NCBI GenBank assembly: GCA_012295275.1
Contig: CM022678.1
Coordinates: forward strand, 10,403,499-10,467,498
DNA: 64,000 bases
Direction of reading: 5' to 3'
Origin: Chrysomallon squamiferum
Lineage: Eukaryota; Mollusca; Gastropoda; Neomphalida; Peltospiridae
This document shows positions 24,740 through 35,600 of this stretch, in pieces. Position numbers and translations under genes: made by a program. Each line of letters begins with the position of its first letter. The stretch's first letter is position 1. A model generated the notes under the pieces. The model was not told the DNA's origin. It saw nothing but the letters and a program-made list of their open reading frames with translations, and did not search any database.

Positions 24740-27700
24740 TTATTGTTTTATTTGTACTTAATATTATTTAATTGATACAGAAGTTGTGGTTGAGTTGTTA
24801 GCTCACTGTTAAAATGCAATGGATTGACGAATAATTCTCATTAGAACACATCTGTTTATCTCTGTTTCCAAGCAAAGCATCTTGTCCTTTCTGAGAATAG
24901 TAAAATAACCATTGCAGAGTTAACTACATGTTACCTTTCTTATAACTATAAAACACAAAGAATATAGTCATTAATAAATAAATACTATTAGACAATAACA
25001 ATTTGTCATTAAGACAGCTGCAGAATTTATAAACAATATTACTTTTAAAGTTAAAATTATTCTGAAGATTAAATGTTTGTCGATATGACAGCTGAAGGAT
25101 ATTTTTTGGATCATACGAGGTTTTTATAAATTGTTGATGAGTCTTTGTTAATTACAGAAGTTAATTTTATTTACAGTATTAGTCTTTTAATGATACTTTT
25201 AAAACTAGTAACTGCTAATTCTGAATTAAATATTATATTTTAACAATTTACAGGAACACAAAGGTGCCACAACCAGTCACAATGAAAGTGAAAGTAAGTT
25301 TAGAGAGATTTTTATAATTATATTACAAATAAATGTGAAAAATATTTTGTAAGCTAGTGAAAAATGTTAAATTATTTTTTGATTTTTCCATTAAGTGCAA
25401 TTATTCTAATAAATGCAAGAAATATTTTAAATGTTAGTGAAAAGATTTATTTTTATTTGTTTATAATAACAACTAAGATTAAGTGAGGTTAGTATAAAAG
25501 AAATGTGTTAATGATTAATGAAAATATGTTTTAACAGTTTAGGTTACAATACAATTACTCTAATAAATGTAAAAAAACATTAAAAGATCAATTTAATTGT
25601 TTACCTGACAGTCAAATAAAGGAGAGAGATATGCAATGTTTCTAGAAAGTTAGTTAAAATGTTTTTAGCTGTTTAAAATAACATCATAAATTGAACATGC
25701 TTTCATTTTTATTTAAAGAGCATTTTAAAATGATGATATTGCAGTTAAATTTTATTTGTGGAATGTAAGATATATTTAAATTTTTGAAGGTATTATTATT
25801 CATTCAGTGAACTAGAATATTTTTTAATTTTGTCCAAATTAATTCTCTTCTTAATCATGTTTATTAGTGATGTCTGTTAATATATTTTATAGTCAGAAAA
25901 TAAAATTGTTTTACACTGATATTGTGCAGCATAATTAAATGAAATTAACTTTTTATCTTTTCTATCTTTATTAGGTCTTGTGTATGTTAATAAGTATACC
26001 AAACTTACTGAATAATAAACCTATTTCAAACAACTCTTCATTAATTAAGACAAAACATATTCTGATTTCATTTCTTATATTTCTATGGATTTATAATAAG
26101 AAAAATAGTATTTTTCACCATCAGTAAGATTTAATTATTTCTAAAATTAGTAATTATGTTTTAGTACCTCTATCACATTTATGATGTTACTCTGGGTTTT
26201 AAAATTATATTTAAAAAGATTTTGATGATTTTTTGTTTTTCTCTCAAACAGAAAAACACCACAGAGCTGAGCACAGATCCAGATCAAGCAGTCAAGAAGG
26301 GAAGGAAGAAACAGGTAAGTTTATATAAATATTAAAATAATTTATATACACTGTCTAGCTGAGTGATGATGTATCATAGCAGACAGCGTTTTGTTTTCAT
26401 TCAGCTTGGGTTTCGTTTAGTGATAATCTTTAAGAGATCCTTAGCATTTATGTGGTTTTTTCATTTTTATAATAATAAAGTTAGTGTCATAAGTACTGAA
26501 CCTGCAAAATGATACTCATGAAAAATAACACAATTCCTTCAATCTTATTAAAGGTATCTCTTGGGTGTCATAATGTTCAAGAATATCTTTTAATTTTTTT
26601 TGTTTGACCTCCTCTTTAACAATTAAAAGCCAGTATTTGTAGAAGGATGAAGGGGCCAGTTTAATCCATCCTAATATATTTTTAATTTAACTTCACAACA
26701 TAAATTACTTGTTAAAATTATACCCACAATTATATAACTTTAATATAATTAGTTTCTTATAATTCACTAGTATATGATGATTATAATCTTTATATTTTGT
26801 TACTGTACTATTTATTTTTTCTTTTAAATATATATATATATCTTTTCTTCTTCTTCTTCTTCTTCACAGTTCCTGTTTCTATGCCCAAATTAAAAGAGCA
26901 CAAAAGCAGTTAAAAAAATGATTAAATATAATTACTTTATGTTATAAATCACCAGATTATCTCCTTCTTTTTTTGTTTTTTTTGTTTAACTGTACTATAT
27001 TTTATATCTATATTTTTTTCTTCTCAGTTCCTGTTCCAGTACCCAAACCAAAAGAGAACAAAACAGTGAAAAAACGACCCTCAGCTTTGAAAATGTTGAA
27101 GAAACGATCACTGACTATGACAAAAACCTTGGCTTCGAAGAGGACAGCTGGCAGAAAACGAGTCTTCAAGGAGATGAAGAAGGCAGAAAAGAGAAGAAAA
27201 GCTCCACCACAGTTAATACCTAAGGTAATTTTATTACAGTCTCAGAGGAAAGATGTAGCATTGCAGTCAGGTATGAAAGATCTCTTCTTCGATTATTCTG
27301 TTATTTACTATTCCAGTTTATGATTCAGTTCATCTCTGAATGATTTATCATAAGCTGCAGTTTGTTTTTCTCCTTTCTGTTTCAAACTAAATTTTAAAAA
27401 TATACTCTCATGTTTGTAATTGATAATCAAAGATTTTTTGCTTTTGCAGATTCTTTTTCTTGTTTTTTTAATTCAAATTTAAAGCATGCATGCATGCAGA
27501 AACACTACATACACACATGCAAGAACATGCACATAATAAATCATTAAAGTAAAACTAAAATAAAACTTTTTTTTGTTGTTGTTGTTGTTAATTTATTAAT
27601 ACAAGTAAAATGATGTCTTCCCTGTACATTAACTATATTGGTTATATAAACTGACATATCTATGCTACTGTACTCACAAAGTAATTTCACAATCAGAGAA

Positions 27701-30700
27701 CTATCCTAATAATAGATCAGAACAAAAAACACAAAGGTCTCCTATAATCCTTTAAATCCTTTAAAATATATTACTGTAATTTTTTTTTTTTATTTTTATA
27801 AAATATTAATAAATATTTATAATTAATACATTTTCAGAAGAAACAGAAAATTGCAAAGAAATCACAGGAGACACCAGCAAACTCTGACAAAACAAGTAAA
27901 GCAGCAGCTACGCCATCATCGTTAAAACAAGCAGTAACCAACAAAAGTAATAAATTATTTTCTTTTTCTGTTTTGTAGTCAACAGTAGTAGCAATAGTAG
28001 TAGTATTACAGTTTGTGCATGTGTGTGTGTGTGTGTGTGTGTGCGTGTGTGTGTGTGTTCATGAGCGAGTTGGTGTGACCTCCTTTATGTATTTTCTTCT
28101 TTGTTAATTCAGTCATTAAAATTCTGTTGCGACAGCTATAATTTGTAGTAGTACTACTGCTAGAACTAGTACAACTATTGCTGCTGCTGCTGCTACTACT
28201 ACTACAGTTGTATTAATTACCACTACCACTACTACTGTTGCTGCTGCTGCTACTACTACTACAGTTGTTTTAATTACCACTACCACTACTACTGTTACTG
28301 CTGCTGCTGCTACTACTACTAGTTGTTTTAATTACCACTACCACTACTACTGTTGCTGCTGCTGCTGCTGCTACTACTAGTTGTTTTAATTACCACTACC
28401 ACTACTACTGTTACTGCTGCTGCTACTACTACTACAGTTGTATTAATTACCACTACCACTACTACTGTTACTGCTGCTACTACTACAGTTGTTTTAATTA
28501 CCACTACCACTACTACTGTTGCTGCTGCTGCTGCTGCTACTACTACAGCTGTATTAATTACTACTACCACTACTACTGTTGCTGCTGCTGCTGCTGCTAC
28601 TACTACAGCTGTATTAATTACTACTACCACTACTATTGTTACTGCTGCTGCTACTACTACAGTTGTATTAATTACCACTACCACTACTACTGTTACTGCT
28701 GCTACTACTACAGTTGTATTAATTACCACTACCACTACTACTGTTGCTGCTGCTGCTGCTACTACTACTACAGTTGTATTAATTACCACTACCACTACTA
28801 CTGTTGCTGCTGCTGCTGCTGCTACTACTACAGTTGTTTTAATTATCACTACCACTACTACTGTTACTGCTGCTGCTGCTGCTACTACTACAGTTGTATT
28901 AATTAACACTATCACTACTACTGTTACTGCTGCTACTACTACAGTTGTATTAAGTACTATTATCACTACTACTGTTGCTGCTTTTCTTGATAGGCGAGGT
29001 TCGAACAAAGAAAAGAGCTGTTTCTCTTCCAACCTCGACTGCTCCTGAGACTCGGAAGACTCCTGCTTCAGTTCCCCCAGTGGCTCCCTCTAGTGCAGGA
29101 ACATCAAAACACCATAGCGAAGGTAATTTCATTTCTTTAATCTGTCGTTCAAATTTAAATGTTTGTGATTAAATTTGGAATATACGAATCTTACCTTATA
29201 AAGTGTTACGTAATGGACAATATATTTAAAACCATATTTTGTTAATTTTTTCATTATGCTGATTAAAAATTATTTTTGTCTTGTGCGGGGAAGAGAGTGG
29301 CTTACATTTTTGACATAGATGTAGTTATATTTTGTTTTTTCTATTGTGTGTGTGTGTGTGTTTTTTAATATTTTATATTTTATTTTGAATATATTACTTT
29401 TTTTTTTTTTTTAATATTTTACATTTTATTTTTATTATATTATTTTAAACACTTTTGTTATTTTTTTAATATTTATATTTTATTTTTAATACATTTTCAC
29501 ATTTCCAGCACCACCTTTAGTCCCAACCATTGTTGCTCCCAAAGCCTTCAAGATAGAGGAGGATCACAATTTGTTCAAATGCACACACGAGGGTTGCACA
29601 AAAAGCTTCAGAAAGGAAAATCTGTTGGAGTCCCATGTCAAGTATTATCACATTGATGAAAGCAAAATTCTTCAGACTCCAGTTCCACGAGCCAAACGCA
29701 AGAAGACAATAAGTAGCTGTGAGTCATCACTGCTGTTTTTAAATTAAGTGATTGTTTGATGTCAGTTTTAATTTTTCTCTTTATACCGTTTGATTCAGAT
29801 TTATTTTATTTGTTGTTTAATCTGTGTTTTGATCTATATAATCTTCTTTTCAATCATTATATGTTATATGTTCTTTTCTGTTTCCCTTTCTTTCTTCTCT
29901 TCATTTCTGTTTTTAATTAGCATAAGAACACAGAAATACCACTCACACTGATATACAGAGACATCCTTATTCACATAACATACAAATAAATGCACTCACA
30001 CATGTGCACCTATACATGTTAGAGATAATTGCATTATAATTATTTTTTTTTATTTAGCTCATTATAACTGCTGTGATTATTTACGATACCTGACTCTTTT
30101 AATTTTAAAAATAACAATCACTGAGCAGAGTTGATTACTTAACAACATATTTAAGGTTCGACTGATTCTGATCATTCTATGACATCAGGGGGTAAAGGAA
30201 CGTCGACACCCAATGAACCCTCACCAGCCGTCTCGCCAGCAAAAAGAAGACACACAGTGTCGATGTTTTTCCATTTTCTTCTCAAAGTCCTGTCAACTTT
30301 GCTTCACCCAAAGAAACACAAACCCCACACGGTAAACATATTTTTTTTTTATATCATTCATTATTACTGTTTCATTTATTTAAACCATTCTGTTCTTTGC
30401 TCGAATAAGGGTGTATTTTGAATATTTTTGATAATATTTGTCTCGGAATTTGATGATTAACATTTATATTGGAATTGTTTTATTGTAGTTGTTTTTTTTA
30501 ATCTTTTTTTTTTTTAGTTTTTTTTTATCTCACAGTGTTTGGGGGTTTTATTCATAAATATTTATATTAATTAAATGTTCTTACTGTCATTCTTTTTTTT
30601 TTTTTAAAAAACAACAAAAAACAACAACAGAAATGTCTCCACCCACCATTTCAACAATCAAAGAGGAACTGCGAGAAACGTCAACTACCACCACGGTCCC

Positions 30701-31547
30701 AGGCAGCGTGACGCAAGAAAGGAAATCGAGGTCGAGCGGCGATGTTCCCGCCATCGTTGCCAGAGATCAGAAGGTGAGCATCGTGAAGGAGGAGCACGTG
30801 AAACACAACCGCAGCAGCATCGACTCCAGCGTCACGGAGGGTTCGGTTGTGGAGACCGAGGACGAGGAGGACGGGAATGAGATTGTCAACTGTGTGTGCG
30901 GCTTTTACGAAACAGACGGTCTGATGATACAGGTGAGAGATCGTAAAAAATCAATACTCAGCTGTTTATCTAGATATATAGAGAGATACTGGTTACATAC
31001 AGATAGAGAGAGCTGTATGTATATTTGTGTATCTGTATGTAAGAATATATGTATTTTTGTATGTATGTATATATGTACAAATACACACACACACAGAGAT
31101 TATTAAAAGTTTGTAGTTCATTTTTATTCAGCAGCTTATTTATTCAGTTAATATACATTTATTCAGAAGTAATTTGAAGGTTTTTTGATAATAAGTTCTT
31201 TCATTTCATGGATTCTTTCAGAATTTATAATATAAAATACTAATTACCAGTTACATAACATAAACGACTACTATTAAAAATATATGTGAAATTTACCACT
31301 CACAGAATAGCATATATGTGGCCTTCAAAATGTTAACCGATTATTATTATTATTATTATTGTTATTATTATTATTTTTATTATTATTATTATTATTATTA
31401 TTACTGTTTTTGTTATTGTTATTATTTTTATGATTATTATTATTATTGTTATTATTATCTTATTACTGTTACTGTTATTATTTTTATTTTAATTATTATT
31501 ATTATTATTATTGTTACTGTTATTATTATTGTTTTTATCGTTATTGC

Positions 31548-31587
<40 letters not shown>

Positions 31588-32561
31588 TCTATAATAATTG
31601 TTATTTTGCAGTGTGACGTGTGTCTGTGCTGGCAGCATGCTCTGTGTTTGAATCTGGACAAAGACTCAGTCCCCACAAACTACATCTGTTTTATGTGTGA
31701 AAGTCCTCCAGGTAACACTTCTAACATCAATACAGTTTTTATTTTATTTTTATTTCCCTTTAGCAAAGATTGGAGTTCATTAATCATAAATACTTCATTA
31801 TTAGCAAAGTTTTGTTTCAGGTGTCAAATAAAAGAATCCTCAAAAAGTAGTAATATGGAATGGAATAAAATGTTTTTAACCAACATAGATCTGATTAATG
31901 TCATATTAAAGAAAATCTGAGATTGTGCTTTTTTACAGCAAAACATTTGGATTGTGTACAGGCATAATATAATATACTGTTACAGTTAAAAGTATCACCA
32001 TAAGTTTTCAAGATTAAATTAATATTTTACTTTGTGAAACAAAAAGTTTCTACATATTTGAAACAATCAGGAATACTTTTCAAAATTAAAAAAACTTATT
32101 ATGCAGAGAATTTATTATTACAATACATTACACAGTAACAGTTACAGCTATCAGCATATGTTTTACAAAAAAAAAGCTTATTCAAGAGAGTAAAGAAATC
32201 TTTTCAGTGTTCAAGGAAGGTCCTAAGTTTATATAATTTTAGAAATGCTTGTTGGGTTTAAAATTCTTATTTCAGTATATACAATTTTATTCAAGAGATA
32301 GTAAAAAAAAAAAAATCTTCTTTCAGGGTACAGGGAGGGTTCTAAGTGTATGTACAATCAGGAATGGTTGAAAAGTGGCAACCTGCCTTCGTTCAGTTTT
32401 CTGAATCTGCCACAGACTGAGAAATCACAGGAGTCAATGCAGGCCACCCACAGTCTGATAGCAGACCTTCATAACATCAGTGCAGTTCTACAGGGTCTGC
32501 ATGAACAGATAAAAGCTTCAGAGTAAGATAACTATTACTTACATCAGTTTGACTGTGAATT

Positions 32562-32619
<58 letters not shown>

Positions 32620-35600
32620 GTATCAATCATGTTTAATCATTTTTTTTTTTTTTTTTTCTCATCATTATTCTGTGATTTGCAAATTCTGAAATACAATTAC
32701 AGATATATATCAAGTTTACAGTTTGAATTTGTAGTTGGTGTTGTTCCTTATAGATCTGTATGTTGTTAATTGATATTAGTAGCCTTTGAAAACAGCAGTG
32801 TTCTTGTATTAAAGATACCTATACAGGACCTATGAACATTAAAAATATGTTCGAAAAAAAGTTTGGTTCAATGATTTTAATGATATTGTCTCAGTATAAA
32901 TTATTTTTGTTTTCTTTTTTGTTCATTTAGAAATATCCTGTTAGTAAGTTATAGTTATAGAGCATTAAAAAATAAATTTATTAATTATCATTATCAAAAG
33001 GAGAATACAAAAAATACCTTAGCTTCATTATGGTGATTCCTATTGCACATATATTCTCATATATTTCAGATACACTTTTATTGATACTTATTATAAATAC
33101 CGTTAAGGAACTATGACGATTATAATTGCACATATATTTACATGAAATATGTTGCATTCTTAATCTATTCTTTTTAATATTATACAATATTTACTTTTAT
33201 TTTATTTTTATTTTTATTTTTTTATTTTTTTATTTCCTCAAATGCCTTTGCTCCTGTTGCAGAGATTCAGAAAACCCCGAGTGTAGTCTTTGGTACAAGA
33301 ACTGGGACGACGTCATTGGAGACATGTCAGCTGACACAACTGAAGAATTTCACAGCATCTCCGTGGAGGAGAGTCCCATTTCCATGGCACCCACAGACCC
33401 ACAGGAGCCATCAAGCAGCAAAGTGACCCCTGTCCGCTTTTCTCTGGATGTCGAACAATCGTCAGACCTCTCCGTGGATCAACCAAAATTTCAGTTGCCG
33501 TTGGCTACCGAGTCTTTAACTCAGGCTCTAGACAACGTCGACACTGGCAGCGAGGCATCCACAATGACAGCGTCAGAATCGTCTACAAGTTTTCTCAATT
33601 CTTGCCCATCAAATCCGAACATCCAGCCTGAGAGTGCGCCTGAAACTCAGAAAGCAGAATCGCCGGAGAAAGACGAGTCGAACAAAGAGACAAAAGTGGA
33701 TGTCGAGGTATTATTAACTTGTCTTGTATAGTTTTTTTAATTTCAGTCTGTCTTTCTTTCATGTCCATTCAGCTAATTTCTACTTGAATTTATCACTGAT
33801 CAGGGTCTCAGAGATTATTACTAACTTTCAGTCCTGTGGGAAACACGCAAATAAAAGAACAGTTAGTGATAAGATTTGTGAAAGCCCTTCATTCAAGTTT
33901 GCTCTCAGCGGGAATGATAATGTTAAAGATTGCTTAGCATGTTATTAAATATTGATGTAAAAAAGTACTTCTGGTCAAAAATGATTATGAACATACTTTT
34001 TTACCATCATCGGAACTGAATATGCAAAATTGTCATTCTTTGCTACTTTACCTAATCATGTTGGCAAGGTAAAAGTAAATAGAAATCAAAAATAATGGAA
34101 GGGTTATAGTTTATTTATTACAAGCATTAAATATGTTGGTGGGAAAGTTAAATACTGTGGTGCTTTACTGAAACTAAACATATTTTATCAAAACATTAAA
34201 AGGTCATAAATTGAGTCTTTTTGTCTTTTTGTCTTTTAGAAATGCATTTAACATACCATATGTCAACAGCAAAGATGTGCTGTATAAAAGATCCAATGTT
34301 TATAATGTTTATCAAAAGTCTACATTAGACTTTTAGTTATACTTTAGTTATCCTTTAGATGTGCTGTATAAAAGATCCAATGTTTATAATGTTTATCAAA
34401 AGTCTACATTAGACTTTTAGTTATACTTCAGTTATACTTTATATGTGATTATGAACACTGAACTTAATTAAAACCTTTCTTAATGCAGGTTTCCACACTT
34501 TCAACTTTCATCATTACCAAACAAAACTGATATAATTTATAATTTCTTTTTTCATTAAATGCATACAGCCACTGTATAATTGAGCCTTGGATATTGAACT
34601 CATCTGAAAAACACCATCTAAATTTCTTATCGTCTTTGCACACTTTGAAAATTTTATGAAGTCAGTTTTATGACCAAATGAAGTGTCTATTTACAATATA
34701 ACAAAGGAAAAAAGATTAGTGAAATTTAATATAATAATAATAATATTAATTTGATGCTACGTAATAATAGTTACATTCTACTTTCTAAACTTACAGATGT
34801 TGTTATATTTTCTTAACTTACTGACTAGGGAGAGTTATAATTTATTTGTCTAAAATCACAAATTAGTCAGATATTGGTCTACTTTATCAAATATCAGATT
34901 TGATTTTAACTCAAGTATCAGATGCATTGATAAGAATGTTAATTTGTAGAGCCTGACAAGAACAAGAAGAGATGTGGACAAGGAGAGCGTGTTCAAATCC
35001 TGTCAGAGGAATCTTTTATTTCACATCATCAGAACTCAGAATGAGATAAACCAAAGACTTGATCTCATAGAGGAACAAGTTTCAGGTATCAGTCTATTTT
35101 GTGTCAGATATCAGTCTATTTTTCTAAAATTAATCATATGTCAATTTAGTTTTTAAGTAACATAGTATCAGGTACCACTCTATTTCGTCTGTTAATGTAC
35201 TTTATAAATTTACCACTGGAAATAGGTGGCAGTTTAATTTAATAACTAATGTCAGATACCAGTCTATTTGTAAAGTGACTAATGTCAGTCTACTTTATAA
35301 ACTTATTAGCTAGTTTCAGATGTCTGTTTTGTTAACTAGTGTCAGAAGACAGTTTATTTGTGAGGTTACATTGCATTTTTTAAACTTACAGATATCAGTT
35401 TAGTTTCTTAACTTGCTGACTAGTGAGTTATCATATATTTGTCTAAAATGACAATTTACTTGGATATTGGTCTACTTTATGAAATAACCGGGAGTCATTT
35501 AACTCAAATATAAGATATTTTTAACTGACTACAGTCAGATGTTAGTCTGTTTTGTGAACTTGCTAACTAGAGTCAGATACCAGTCTATTTTGTGAAACTT

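Noticed and set aside
28180-28985. CRISPR-like array
   Set aside because: Units are contiguous with no unique spacers, the host is eukaryotic, and variation is triplet slippage.
28328-29048. Two overlapping 230-aa open frames on opposite strands
   Set aside because: Both are translations of the triplet-rich minisatellite; the ends run through exon 11 in wrong frames. Listed as a repeat, and its oddity is noted as a finding.
31318-31920. 200-aa open frame over PHF20 exon 15
   Set aside because: Only [17 protein letters not shown] is real; the rest is (ATT)n and intron.
33724-33948. 74-aa frame after PHF20 exon 17
   Set aside because: Begins in the intron after a clear GTATTA donor, and the composition is not family-like.
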